DNA of 64,000 nt from Treponema sp. (GCA_017549025.1 JAFYWB010000015.1:62001-126000); one strand, 5' to 3'; shown: positions 19,276-28,563, counted from the first letter of the stretch. Notes: generated by a model from the letters alone, not told the origin. Program-made: numbers and translations.

Positions 19276-21480
19276 TTATATCTTGTACCAACGTATTTCG
19301 TTGGAATCCAAGTCAAGGTGGAAGCTTGAGCCATCACCACGATATACGGTGGTGGATTGTGGCTCATAGGTGTTGTTTACTACACAGAACTTACCATTTT
19401 TAACGTAAGCGTGCACCTCCACGTTGTAGTTACTGCTGAACCAACTGTTGAGCTGATTTTCGCAGTGACTACTCCACAACACAGCACGGTGCAGCAGGCG
19501 ATTGTTCTCAAAGCTATAGGGTAAGCCGCTGATGTAGACACTTCTACCAGCACCATACTCGTTTACAGCCAGCTGCACTTCCTTTTCACGCTGCACCAGA
19601 ACGGTGGATTCTGGCAGAGCGTAGATTGACTTCATTCCCTCGCCAAAATCGATTTGTTCACTAGCATCCTCTGTAATGAAGTGACTGTGGTTGTCCCAGT
19701 TATACTTGTCATAACCAAGGGTAAAGCCATGCTCCTTTTCCACACCAAGCACATCAGCCAGCTGCAAGAAACGCCCCTGACTTTGATGACCAGTAGGCTC
19801 ACCCACACCAATAAATCCACCACCCTTCCAAACAAAGCGACGGATTGCATCACAAATCACAGGATTCTTCCAGTAGTAGCCACCAGTATGGGCTGTATCT
19901 GCATCACCCACATTGATAATAACATCTACGCCATCAAGCACAGAGGCATCCTGCAAAATATCATCAAAGCTAATGAACCGCACATCGTAGGGTGCACCAG
20001 ACAGAGCCTCAATAACACCTGCGTAGCTATAATTCTGCTTTTGATACAGGGCATGGTGTACCATGTGGCAGCCCCAAGACCGCATCTTACCCCAGCAGTT
20101 CAACACAGCTACAGTTTTGACACAGTAAGGAGTAGTTCCCCGAATATTTTCATACAAGGTACGGAATTCATCACAAACACTGGTGATGTAATCCACAAAT
20201 TCAGGGAAATCGAGAGCCAGCTTCAAGTAACCACCATACCCGATTCTATCCACAGGCTTTCGCAGGATTGCACGGCGAGCAGTTACCCAGTTTACCTTGG
20301 CTTCCTTTACAGGATCTCCACCGGGGAAGAAGGTATCGGGGAAGAAGTATGGCAGAAAGCGGCCTTCTGTGTATTTTACACCGGGAATATCGCTAATAAG
20401 ACGCAGAGTACAACCGTTACCGACACTTCCTACGATAGCATCCAAACCGATGGATTTAAATTCATCCAAGAAGGGTTCAGTTCCAATCCAGTGGTCGCCT
20501 AAGAACATCATGGCTTCTTTGCCACATTCATGGGTAATATCCACCATTTCCTTTGCCAGAGCAGCAACCTCCCGCCGTTGGAATACCATAAAATCCTTAA
20601 ATTCCTTGGAAGGGATGCGGTACTGGTTATTGTAATAACCTTGATCAATAATGAATTCAGGGCGGAATTTATAGCCCACTTCCTTTTCAAACTGCTCCAA
20701 AATATAAGGAGAAACGGAAGCAGAATATCCGTACCAATCCACATACTTTTCCCGAGCCTGTTCATCAAAGAGCAAGGTAAACTGATGGAAGAAGGTTGTG
20801 TACCGAATAACATCTACATAGGGATGGTCTGCAATGAATTTTCGCAGGCGCTCCATGGTAAATACCTTAGTCTTAGGCTGGCGAATATCAAAGGTAATCT
20901 GATGCTCTACATCCTTCCAGCCATTAACTACAGCATTGTACATGTGCACCGGATCCCACATAATAAAGGCCAAGAAGCTTACGGTATACTGATGGAAGGG
21001 CTTTGCCTGTGGAATCACCACCACATCACCAGCCTCCTGATACTCCCACTCTGCAGGTGGCACAATCTCGCCAGTAGTTCTGTCGATAACCTCCCACCAA
21101 CGCTGTCTATCCAAAGGATTTACCTTCAGCATTTCTGGATACAAGCCCTTCATCAGAGGAATGGATAAGGCTCCTTCCCCAGTAGAATAGAAGGGAGTCA
21201 TGATATATATCTGCTGAATCTCATCGGGATTTGCCTTTGCCCATGTATTGTCCTTGCGGGTGGTATAATAAGTAGAATAAATCTTTGCACCTACACCCTG
21301 CAGCTGAGCAGGAAAATCTGTTCCATCACAATCTCGCAGGGCATCGGCACCCCACTGCTTCATTACTTCCAGCGTTTGATCCACCACGTCCAAGTCGGTG
21401 GGAATAGTCACTCTACCAGTGTTTGCTCCAGGAGCTACTTCTGCCCGCTGATTTTCTTCCTGTGAGTTTATGTTTTCCAT
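19276..21480 (-). CDS. 1,3-beta-galactosyl-N-acetylhexosamine phosphorylase, GH112 (734 aa)
   Basis: Cytoplasmic enzyme that splits galacto-N-biose or lacto-N-biose with phosphate, giving galactose 1-phosphate and GalNAc or GlcNAc. The N-terminal domain shows TLEVMKQWGADALRDCDGT and YYTTRKDNTWAKANPDEIQQ, typical of GH112. The middle domain has the glutamine-amidotransferase-like fold of the family (GYYWKNPVICDAIRRF, FIGVGEPTG). The start at 21480 is chosen over 21546 because GGGAGAC lies upstream and the family begins near here. It is last in the operon after the binding protein and two permeases. Equivalent to bifidobacterial lnpA. Confidence 0.92.
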   Translation of the reverse strand: MENINSQEENQRAEVAPGANTGRVTIPTDLDVVDQTLEVMKQWGADALRDCDGTDFPAQLQGVGAKIYSTYYTTRKDNTWAKANPDEIQQIYIMTPFYSTGEGALSIPLMKGLYPEMLKVNPLDRQRWWEVIDRTTGEIVPPAEWEYQEAGDVVVIPQAKPFHQYTVSFLAFIMWDPVHMYNAVVNGWKDVEHQITFDIRQPKTKVFTMERLRKFIADHPYVDVIRYTTFFHQFTLLFDEQAREKYVDWYGYSASVSPYILEQFEKEVGYKFRPEFIIDQGYYNNQYRIPSKEFKDFMVFQRREVAALAKEMVDITHECGKEAMMFLGDHWIGTEPFLDEFKSIGLDAIVGSVGNGCTLRLISDIPGVKYTEGRFLPYFFPDTFFPGGDPVKEAKVNWVTARRAILRKPVDRIGYGGYLKLALDFPEFVDYITSVCDEFRTLYENIRGTTPYCVKTVAVLNCWGKMRSWGCHMVHHALYQKQNYSYAGVIEALSGAPYDVRFISFDDILQDASVLDGVDVIINVGDADTAHTGGYYWKNPVICDAIRRFVWKGGGFIGVGEPTGHQSQGRFLQLADVLGVEKEHGFTLGYDKYNWDNHSHFITEDASEQIDFGEGMKSIYALPESTVLVQREKEVQLAVNEYGAGRSVYISGLPYSFENNRLLHRAVLWSSHCENQLNSWFSSNYNVEVHAYVKNGKFCVVNNTYEPQSTTVYRGDGSSFHLDLDSNEIRWYKI

Positions 21481-21559
21481 AATACTCTTTGTCTCCCTTA
21501 GAAGTATAATAGTTGGTGGATATCCTGTTCTGCAGATACCCACCATTGCAACTGAAAAA

Positions 21560-22447
21560 TTAGCCTTTCAAACCGCCCATGGAAATACCCTTGGTCAAGT
21601 TCTTCTGAACAAAGCAATACAAGAGTAAAACAGGCACCATAACAATAACCAAACCAGCATACAAGCGGCCGTAGTCGGTAGCAACCTTTGCTTCCTGCAT
21701 GATACTCAACAAGCCTACAGGCAAGGTTCGGTTCACATCAGAAATCAAGAAGGTCTGAGCTACCAAGTATTCATTCCAATAAGCCAAGAACTGGAACAAA
21801 ATTACGGTCAAAATACTAGGCATGGAAAGAGGCACAATTACCCGGAACAAAATTCCCCAGTTGGTACAACCGTCAATACGGGCAGCTTCCTCGTATCCCT
21901 TAGGCAATCCAGTCAAAAAGCCAGAAAGCAGGTAGATGGAAAAAGGAATACTGGTCACCGCATTGATAACGGCCACCGTCACCAGATTGTCTGTCAGCAG
22001 CAAGCCGTTGCCAAACAAGGTTTTACTAACACCGTTTATCATCAAGTAGATGGGATATACGATGTAGTTTACGTTGATGAACAAACCTGCCATCATCAGC
22101 AGCTTCAAGAAGTTTCTGAATCTAAAATTGAACCGAGTCAAAACGTAGGAACAGGGAATTACCAATACAATCAACAATGACATGGAAAGCACTGTTACAA
22201 ACACTGAATTCAAGAAATAGTCTCCCATGTGAGCTGCATTCCAAGCATTGGCATAGTTCACAAATTGAGGTACTGCAGGCAAGGAAAAGGGACTTTGCCG
22301 AATCTCCGCACTTGTCTTAAAGGAAGAAATAAAGGACCACAAAATGGGATAGGCAAAAATCACCGTAAAGATGCCCAGAATCAGATAAGCCACCCAGTTT
22401 TCCTTGATGTGGCGCAACACCTTCTGTCTCTTTGAATTTACTTTCAT
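21560..22447 (-). CDS. Sugar ABC transporter permease, MalG type (295 aa)
   Basis: Inner-membrane subunit of a CUT1 carbohydrate importer, six predicted helices. The EAA loop, which contacts the ATPase, is visible as EEAARIDGCTNWGILFRVIVP. The start ATG at 22447 has GAGGAG 5 nt before it. It is preceded by the MalF-type permease (14-nt gap) and followed by the GH112 phosphorylase, so Gal-beta-1,3-HexNAc is the likely cargo. No ATPase gene lies in the operon; a shared MsmX-type ATPase elsewhere is assumed. Confidence 0.92.
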   Translation of the reverse strand: MKVNSKRQKVLRHIKENWVAYLILGIFTVIFAYPILWSFISSFKTSAEIRQSPFSLPAVPQFVNYANAWNAAHMGDYFLNSVFVTVLSMSLLIVLVIPCSYVLTRFNFRFRNFLKLLMMAGLFINVNYIVYPIYLMINGVSKTLFGNGLLLTDNLVTVAVINAVTSIPFSIYLLSGFLTGLPKGYEEAARIDGCTNWGILFRVIVPLSMPSILTVILFQFLAYWNEYLVAQTFLISDVNRTLPVGLLSIMQEAKVATDYGRLYAGLVIVMVPVLLLYCFVQKNLTKGISMGGLKG

Positions 22448-22461
22448 ATTCACTCCTCACC

Positions 22462-23370
22462 TTAATCCAAAGGATCCTTTTCTGTCAGCTTGTTCACAAT
22501 CAACGAAATACCATAGGCAAAGATAAACAGCATTGTACCAATAGCCATGGCATATCCAAAGGAACCGTTAGCACGCTGCTGACTCATATACACCAAAAGC
22601 ACGTTACTAGCACCATCAGGAGCACCATTGGTCATGGCTGTTACAAAGAGGAAGCTCATGTTGATGGTACTGATGATAAAGAAGGTCAAGGTAACTCGGA
22701 TTACCTGCCAGGTCAAAGGCAAGGTAATGATAAAGAACTGATGGAATTTTGAAGCACCATCCAAGCTGGCACTTTCATACAATTCGTCGGAAATAGAATC
22801 CATTCCCGCAATATACATAACCATGTAGTAACCGATTGCCTGCCAAATCATTGCAACAGCAATAGCGTATACAACACGTTTGGGATCACCCAAAATACCA
22901 GTATATTCACCGCCAAAAGCCCGTACGATAGGCCCCAAAATACCGTAGTCACTGGAATACAGCATATAGAAGATAGCGGAAATAACTACAATAGAAAGAA
23001 TGTTGGGAATGTAAAATACAACCCGGAAGAAGGTCTGTCCCTTCAGTTTACCCTTTGCAAGGAAGCTGGCAAAAAGGAGGGCCAAAATAAAGGTAATGAT
23101 GGTAACAAGTACAATCAAAATTAATGTGTTTTTGAAGGAAAGCCAGAACTGACTGTCTTGGAACAGAAGTTGATAGTTCTTGAGTCCATAAAAGGTCTTT
23201 TTTCCCAACAGTCCATTCCACTGTACAAAGGAAAGACCAATCATATTAAAAATTGGATATATTACAAAAATAAGATACAGGACGAAGGTGGGAATGGTAC
23301 ACACACCGATAAAACGCTTCGTTGCCCCGTCATTCTTTTTCATGACGCTTTTTCCTGATTTTGACTTCAT
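22462..23370 (-). CDS. Sugar ABC transporter permease, MalF type (302 aa)
   Basis: Partner permease of the CUT1 importer, with six hydrophobic segments and an EAA loop at ELYESASLDGASKFHQFFIITLP. The ATG at 23370 is preceded by GTGAGG; the frame upstream to 23406 runs into the intercistronic hairpin and is not used. It lies between the binding-protein gene (separated by a terminator-like structure) and the MalG-type permease. Confidence 0.92.
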   Translation of the reverse strand: MKSKSGKSVMKKNDGATKRFIGVCTIPTFVLYLIFVIYPIFNMIGLSFVQWNGLLGKKTFYGLKNYQLLFQDSQFWLSFKNTLILIVLVTIITFILALLFASFLAKGKLKGQTFFRVVFYIPNILSIVVISAIFYMLYSSDYGILGPIVRAFGGEYTGILGDPKRVVYAIAVAMIWQAIGYYMVMYIAGMDSISDELYESASLDGASKFHQFFIITLPLTWQVIRVTLTFFIISTINMSFLFVTAMTNGAPDGASNVLLVYMSQQRANGSFGYAMAIGTMLFIFAYGISLIVNKLTEKDPLD

Positions 23371-23389
23371 CTGCCTCACGCCTCTCCTG

Positions 23390-23470
23390 AAAAAAAGCCC
23401 TGGCAACCGACAAAGTGTACCAACAGTCTTTTATCTACACTTTGGAACAAATCGCCTTGGTGCCAGGGCT
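23390..23470 (-). terminator. Intercistronic terminator after the binding-protein gene
   Basis: AGCCCTGGCA (23396-23405) pairs with TGCCAGGGCT (23461-23470), and an inner stem CAAAGTGTA/TACACTTTG is nested inside. On the minus strand a T run follows. Placed between the binding protein and the permeases, it should lower permease expression relative to binding protein or protect the upstream mRNA. Confidence 0.75.
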
Positions 23471-23536
23471 CATTTACTAGGACAGGTACAGCACCTGCCC
23501 TAACTCAATTTCAAGTCGTACATCCGACTCAGTGTT

Positions 23537-24916
23537 TTAGTTCAATACAGCCTTCAGCTTAGCACTGTCGGTCTTCAACTGCTCCAGCCACTGGGCTGTT
23601 GTCTTGGAACCGTTCATTACACTGTCCATTGTGAAGCAGTAGGTCTGCTTCCAGTTAACACCTTCTACAGTAGCAGCAGCAAAGCTACCAATCAGAACCT
23701 TTGCAGATCCGTCATAGTATCCCTTGTAACCAGCAACTGCACCAGCGTTCATACCATTGGCAACTGCAATCTCGTCATATCCCTTAGCAGGAACGAATGC
23801 ACCGTTAGCATGCTTAGCGATGTGAGCCAATCCTTCCTTACTGTATACGTACAGGATGAACTTTTCTGCCAATTCAGGATTCTTGGTGTTGTTGCTGATA
23901 TAAATCTGCTCAGCGTTTACAGTACCATAGCGCTCACCGCCCTTGGAGTATGCCAAGAAAGGAGCAGAACCCCAGTTGAATCCAGCAGGAGTTGTGTCAG
24001 CCATTTCACCCTTTACCCAGTCACCGTTTGTCATGAACAATGCGCGGCCGTCGATTACAGACTGCTGGTTGTCCTTGAATCCAGTTCCGTTAGCGTTACC
24101 AACAGTTGTGGGCAGCAAGTAGGGGCGAAGTTTTCCCAAGTTCTCGAATACAGTCTTAACAGCAGCCTGCTCCCAAACGGGCTCATAGTTGAATGCCTGC
24201 TTTACAACAGCTTCACCAGCACTAGCAGCGATGGATGCAGGAACCATGGTGTCCAAGTATCCAGCGGTAGGATAGGTGAACAGGTAAGGAGTATTGGGGT
24301 TGGAAGCACGTTCTGTGTTCAACAGCTCACCAAGAGCCAAGAACTCATCCCAAGTGGTGGGCATTTCATACTTACCATTCTTCTTTGCACCCAGCTTTCC
24401 GTCACCGTCGTTGTCATAGAACATATCAGCGTTGAAGAAAAGACCGTTACCAGAGAAGAACAAAGGCAACATATAGTGAGTTTCATCACCAGCATAGGGG
24501 TTTGTTACACCATTTCCCATGATGGAAGAAAGGATTCTATCCTTGAGCTTTACATTTTCGTTGTAAACATTCTTTTCCAAAAGACCAGTCAAATCACGGA
24601 TAGCCTTACTGGAAATCATCATTTCTGTCAGCTGATCCTGGCGACCAGTTGCCAAATAAATAACATCAGGACCTGCACCAGCCATGATCTGGGGGTTGAT
24701 TGTCTTTTCAACCTGAGCTTCGATTGTCAGCTGAACATCAACTCCGGGGTTGGCAGCTTCAAAGCCCTTTTCAATTTCCTGCCAATAAACATCACCGTAG
24801 GCACCCTTCAAACCGGCAACCTTCAGAACCTGAGTATCAGCTTCTTTCTTACCACCAGCAAACAAGCTAGCAGCAACCAAAAGTAATGCACCTGCTACGA
24901 CAGTACACTTTTTCAT
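23537..24916 (-). CDS. Extracellular sugar-binding protein of a CUT1 ABC importer (459 aa)
   Basis: Captures oligosaccharide outside the inner membrane and delivers it to the permeases. The signal peptide is hydrophobic and ends LFAGGKKE with no cysteine, the usual treponeme form. The mature protein shows GFEAANPGVDVQL, MAGAGPDVIYLATG and GRALFMTNGDWVKGEM, typical of family 1 solute-binding proteins. AGGAGG precedes the ATG. It is the first gene of the glycan operon and faces a divergent AraC regulator. Confidence 0.9.
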   Translation of the reverse strand: MKKCTVVAGALLLVAASLFAGGKKEADTQVLKVAGLKGAYGDVYWQEIEKGFEAANPGVDVQLTIEAQVEKTINPQIMAGAGPDVIYLATGRQDQLTEMMISSKAIRDLTGLLEKNVYNENVKLKDRILSSIMGNGVTNPYAGDETHYMLPLFFSGNGLFFNADMFYDNDGDGKLGAKKNGKYEMPTTWDEFLALGELLNTERASNPNTPYLFTYPTAGYLDTMVPASIAASAGEAVVKQAFNYEPVWEQAAVKTVFENLGKLRPYLLPTTVGNANGTGFKDNQQSVIDGRALFMTNGDWVKGEMADTTPAGFNWGSAPFLAYSKGGERYGTVNAEQIYISNNTKNPELAEKFILYVYSKEGLAHIAKHANGAFVPAKGYDEIAVANGMNAGAVAGYKGYYDGSAKVLIGSFAAATVEGVNWKQTYCFTMDSVMNGSKTTAQWLEQLKTDSAKLKAVLN

Positions 24917-24970
24917 AAAACCTCCTAAATGATCATTACTAAGATTTTGTTTCCAAAATACCTAGCATTC

Positions 24971-24996
24971 ACATACTTATGACAATTATAGTATGT
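24971..24996. promoter_or_regulatory. Inverted repeat at the glycan operon promoter
   Basis: ACATACT-N12-AGTATGT overlaps a TATAAT on the minus strand upstream of the binding-protein gene. It is a plausible operator for the divergent AraC-type regulator. Confidence 0.45.
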
Positions 24997-25047
24997 ACCC
25001 AGTTACAGCAATCAGCAACTCATATCTTGCTTTGTTTTTTTAATATC

Positions 25048-25075
25048 TTGTTTTTATTTTAAAATATTATATAAT
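25048..25075 (+). promoter_or_regulatory. araC-type gene promoter, leaderless layout
   Basis: TTGTTT, 16 nt and TATAAT, then only 6 nt to the ATG at 25082. No Shine-Dalgarno sequence. Confidence 0.55.
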
Positions 25076-25081
25076 AAAACC

Positions 25082-25930
25082 ATGAGCAACTCTCGTTACA
25101 GAAAAGAATTTACAGCATCTCCTATTCCTGCTGGCCCACAGCTGGAATATATCAGCTACTCAAAGTTTGAGGATGATTGGAATTCCCAGCTTCATTCCCA
25201 TCCTTTTATGGAAATAGCCTTGGTGGTGGGAGGAGAAGGCCTACTGCTTTTAGAAAGTAACGAATATCCTGTTGTAACAGGAAATTTGATTTTAATTCCA
25301 CCGAACAAGCTCCATACCGAAGTTTCTTCACCTTCCAATGCGCTGGAATATTACATTTTAGGTGTGCGGAATTTTTCTTTCCAAGAAGGAGAAGTGCAAG
25401 GAAGCAGTACAGAATCACATCCCGTTCTGCCCTTGGGAGAATTGGTAACCCTTGTTGAGCCAGTTTTTACGGAAATGTTTCACGAGATGAAGCTTCATCG
25501 CTCTGGCCACGAGATGATGGTGCAAAGCTTGTTGTTGCGATTGGCAGTTTTGCTCACCCGTCGCACCGATTTGAAGGCCTCATTTGATAGCACGGAAGAA
25601 ATGCGCCGAGGCTGTGCCATTGTAAAGGAATACATCGATAGCCACTATGCAGATAAAATCACTCTGGACGATTTGGCCCGCATTAGCTGCATCAGCAAAT
25701 TCCACCTTATTCACGAATTTTCTCGGTACGTGGGAAAGCCCCCCATTGCCTACCAGCTGAAACGACGGATTCAGGAGTCAAAGTATTTGCTGGAATCCAC
25801 CGACAGCTCCATTGCAGACATTTCCTGCACCTTGGGATTTTCTAGCATTAGCCATTTTTCCCAGCGCTTTAAGCTGGAAGAAGGCTGCTCACCGTTGAAG
25901 TACAGGAAGAGAGTGGCTCAAGGTCGGTAG
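25082..25930 (+). CDS. AraC-family transcriptional regulator (282 aa)
   Basis: The N-terminal half is a cupin-like sensor (LHSHPFMEIALVVGGEG, NLILIPPNKLHTE). The C-terminal 100 residues carry two helix-turn-helix motifs: LDDLARISCISKFHLIHEFSRYVG and the recognition segment IADISCTLGFSSISHFSQRFK. It is divergent from the sugar-binding-protein operon and is probably its sugar-responsive activator. The ATG directly follows a TATAAT box, so the mRNA is likely leaderless. Confidence 0.9.
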   Translation: MSNSRYRKEFTASPIPAGPQLEYISYSKFEDDWNSQLHSHPFMEIALVVGGEGLLLLESNEYPVVTGNLILIPPNKLHTEVSSPSNALEYYILGVRNFSFQEGEVQGSSTESHPVLPLGELVTLVEPVFTEMFHEMKLHRSGHEMMVQSLLLRLAVLLTRRTDLKASFDSTEEMRRGCAIVKEYIDSHYADKITLDDLARISCISKFHLIHEFSRYVGKPPIAYQLKRRIQESKYLLESTDSSIADISCTLGFSSISHFSQRFKLEEGCSPLKYRKRVAQGR

Positions 25931-26510
25931 GCGTCACCCTCGCTTCAGGAGCTTCATCTACAATGACGGGGCTGACAATAGCCCACCCTCGCCTTACGCT
26001 GAGCAAGCTCAGAGGGCGGCGATGGCAGGCGCCCATTGGCAGCCCCTCCACTTTAGCTGATGGCTGCAGGGTTGGGGCTTCAATTTCACGGTCTACTACT
26101 CGATAGCTGGTAGATGGGGCTGGATATAAAAACTCCCCCGTTACAGATGGAGCTGAAACGAGGGAGTTTGCCTCCTACACAGGACATTTTCTGGGCAAAA
26201 TTTATGAATTATGATGCCATACGGATTCGGAAAATCTACGATTTTCCTAGGCACAGATAAGTTTCTTTTGCTTACAGTGTGTAAGATTACTATCTTACAC
26301 ATAGTAAGATTCAGCTAATACTACAAGTCCAATTACCCCAGATTTTGCGTAGCAAAATCGAATCCGTGTGGCTATTCCTCCCTAGTTCTTCCTCCAAGTC
26401 TCCATCTTGGAAAACTTTTATAAAAAAATCCAATTTTTTCTGGAAAAACGCATTTTTTTGCACGTTCAAACCTATAATCTATATGTAAGAAAAAAATCTT
26501 GGAGGAGTAA
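25931..26510. other. Non-coding 580 bp with several hairpins
   Basis: No convincing gene. It contains a terminator-like hairpin (26130-26169) with a T run on its minus-strand side, a perfect 9-bp hairpin GTGTAAGAT-TACT-ATCTTACAC (26279-26300), a GATTTTGC-GTA-GCAAAATC hairpin (26341-26359) and the leader of the Rpn gene. The left part (25950-26080) is GC-rich with no recognised signal. Confidence 0.55.
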
Positions 26511-27356
26511 ATGTTAACAGAAGCAGAACTGCAGAAAAAGTGGGAAAGCTTAACCTTTACTGACAACTTTATCTTTTCTCGTGTCATGCACGATGAACAT
26601 ATTTGTCGTCAAGTGGTGGAGCTGATTCTTGGAGTACGGATTGGAAAAATACGCTATCTTTCCGCCCAAGACGAGCACAAAACTGACCCAGATTCCATGC
26701 GAATCATCATGGATGTTTTCTTGCGAGATGAGAATCGCATTATTAACGTAGAGGTACAAACTGGTCACAAGAAGGAGATACCCAAACGAAGCCGTTACTA
26801 TCAAAGCGTGGCAGATGTGAGCACTACCGCAACTGGAACTAAGTATCGTGATTTACCAGAAAATATCCTCATCTTCATCTGTACATTCGATCCCTTCGAC
26901 AGAGATTTTCCCCGTTATACTTTTCAGTACATTTGCAACGAGGATAATCGGCTCAAACTAAAAGACGGTTCTCTCCGCATCTTTTTGAACACTAAGGCCA
27001 CAAAGCTTTCAGCCCTTGACCAGAAGCTACAAGCATTTTATCATTATTTACAGGATGGTGTGGTGGAATCTGACCTGACTCAAACTATCTCAGATAGTAT
27101 CACAACCCTGAAAAATAATTCCAATGAGAGGAGGTTTTACATGACATGGACAGTTAAAATGGCTGATGCTCGATATGATGGCTACGAGGAAGGCTTTACA
27201 GCTGGTCGTGAAGATGGACTCCAACAAGGAATTGAACAAGGAGCCTACGAAAAGGCACTAGAAACAGCAAAAATGTTTCTCTCTTACGGAGATTCTCCAG
27301 AAAAGATCGCTATTTGCACCAAGCTCCCACTGGATGTAGTGCAGGGCCTAATGTAA
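26511..27356 (+). CDS. Rpn/PDDEXK_2-family nuclease (281 aa)
   Basis: Member of the recombination-promoting nuclease (Rpn, PD-(D/E)XK) family, often annotated as transposase. The N terminus LTFTDNFIFSRVMHDEHICRQ and VELILGVRIGKI is the family opening. The nuclease core has DVFLRDENRIINVEVQTG, with the aspartate and ExQ of the degenerate PD-(D/E)XK site. The C-terminal DGYEEGFTAGREDGLQQG helix is the family's repeat-like tail. GGAGGAG precedes the ATG. A strong internal start is described separately. It separates the AraC regulator from the HexNAc kinase, an apparent insertion in the glycan locus. Confidence 0.88.
   Translation: MLTEAELQKKWESLTFTDNFIFSRVMHDEHICRQVVELILGVRIGKIRYLSAQDEHKTDPDSMRIIMDVFLRDENRIINVEVQTGHKKEIPKRSRYYQSVADVSTTATGTKYRDLPENILIFICTFDPFDRDFPRYTFQYICNEDNRLKLKDGSLRIFLNTKATKLSALDQKLQAFYHYLQDGVVESDLTQTISDSITTLKNNSNERRFYMTWTVKMADARYDGYEEGFTAGREDGLQQGIEQGAYEKALETAKMFLSYGDSPEKIAICTKLPLDVVQGLM
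27141..27356 (+). CDS. Internal in-frame product of the Rpn gene, likely RpnS-type antitoxin (71 aa)
   Basis: Inside the Rpn frame an AGAGGAGG (27127-27134) lies 6 nt before an in-frame ATG. This is one of the best Shine-Dalgarno sites in the window, yet it sits within a gene. It would give a 71-aa C-terminal protein starting MTWTVKMADARYDGYEEG. In E. coli, Rpn genes make a short C-terminal form that neutralises the full nuclease. The internal site is seen directly; the antitoxin role is inferred. Confidence 0.65.
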   Translation: MTWTVKMADARYDGYEEGFTAGREDGLQQGIEQGAYEKALETAKMFLSYGDSPEKIAICTKLPLDVVQGLM

Positions 27357-27378
27357 TTCTTGCTTTCCCAAATTCACC

Positions 27379-27407
27379 TTGACTTGAACTGTTCCCTGTG
27401 GTTTAAT
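27379..27407 (+). promoter_or_regulatory. HexNAc kinase promoter, leaderless layout
   Basis: TTGACT, 17 nt and TTTAAT with an upstream TGG (extended -10), then 7 nt to the ATG at 27415. No Shine-Dalgarno sequence. Confidence 0.7.
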
Positions 27408-27414
27408 TCCCAGT

Positions 27415-28530
27415 ATGAATGCAATCCAAGAAAAAGAGATTTTTGATGTCATTTCTCAGTTCGCCATTTACGGCGACCTTGTATCCTGTAAGCCTCTAGG
27501 CAACGGACATATCAACAATACCTATCGTTCCACCTTTAGTCAGGGGGGAGCCAAGGTGCGCTACACTCACCAGCGTATTAACAAGGATGTGTTCAAGCAG
27601 CCAGATCAGGTTGTGGCAAATATTTCTGCTGTAACCGACTTTTTGCGGGATTCCTACAAAAAAGAGGGTCTAGAGGACATTTCCCGCAGAACCCTCACCT
27701 TGGTACCCTGCAAGGACGGCAAGCTATTCTATCTGGACCCTCAGGGAAATTACTGGCGCACCTATCTCTTTGTAGAAAATGTAACTACCTACGAAATTCT
27801 TGACAGCACTACCCTTGCCCAGCAGCTAGGTCAAACCATCGGTGAATTCCAAAACCGACTAGCCAGCTACAATGGGCCTCGTCTCTTTGATACTATTCCT
27901 CGGTTCCACGACATGCACCTGCGTTACCAGCAGCTGGATGACGCTTTGGCTCGTGACCCTGTAGGAAGAAAAGCTTCTGCCAAGGCGGAATTAGAGTTTC
28001 TTGAAGCAAACAGACAGCGTGGAATGGTTTTGAGCGACGGCCTTGCTTCCGGCAAGCTTCGTGAAGGAATCACCCACAACGACACCAAGTTGAACAATAT
28101 CCTCTTTGATGAAGCCACTGGAGAAGCTCTCTGCGTCATCGACTTGGATACTGTTATGCCTGGAACCGTGCTCTTTGACACTGGAGACATGATTCGCACC
28201 GCCACCAATACTGCTGCCGAGGACGAAAAGGATTTGTCCAAGGTAACCTTCAACTTCAATGTATTCCGTGCCCTTATCGGTGGCTATTATTCCAAGGCTG
28301 GAGCCTTCCTCTCAGACTACGAAAAGAGCCTATTGGCAGAATCTGGTCGTGCAATCACCCAAATCATGGCAGTACGTATGCTCACAGACTACATCAATGG
28401 AGACGTGTACTATCACACCGACTATCCTGAACACAATATTGTTCGGGCTCGAACACAAATCGCCTTGATGAAATCCATGGATAGCCAGTGGGATCTTATC
28501 ACTGCCTTTATCCACGATTTGAAGGTATAA
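27415..28530 (+). CDS. N-acetylhexosamine 1-kinase-like phosphotransferase (371 aa)
   Basis: Aminoglycoside-phosphotransferase-fold kinase. The N-terminal loop CKPLGNGHINNTYR binds ATP, the catalytic loop is GITHNDTKLNNILFD and the metal motif is CVIDLDTVMPGTVLFDTGDMIR. Sequence pattern, length and context next to a GH112 phosphorylase point to an NahK/LnpB-type enzyme that phosphorylates GalNAc or GlcNAc at C1. It is monocistronic with its own promoter, so it can be regulated apart from the transporter operon. Confidence 0.85.
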   Translation: MNAIQEKEIFDVISQFAIYGDLVSCKPLGNGHINNTYRSTFSQGGAKVRYTHQRINKDVFKQPDQVVANISAVTDFLRDSYKKEGLEDISRRTLTLVPCKDGKLFYLDPQGNYWRTYLFVENVTTYEILDSTTLAQQLGQTIGEFQNRLASYNGPRLFDTIPRFHDMHLRYQQLDDALARDPVGRKASAKAELEFLEANRQRGMVLSDGLASGKLREGITHNDTKLNNILFDEATGEALCVIDLDTVMPGTVLFDTGDMIRTATNTAAEDEKDLSKVTFNFNVFRALIGGYYSKAGAFLSDYEKSLLAESGRAITQIMAVRMLTDYINGDVYYHTDYPEHNIVRARTQIALMKSMDSQWDLITAFIHDLKV

Positions 28531-28563
28531 GCTGATTGTGGTAAAACACCTTTAGTACAAGCA

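Noticed and set aside
26511-27356. Calling the Rpn gene an insertion sequence
   Set aside because: No inverted ends or target duplication were found around it; the family is better treated as a nuclease.
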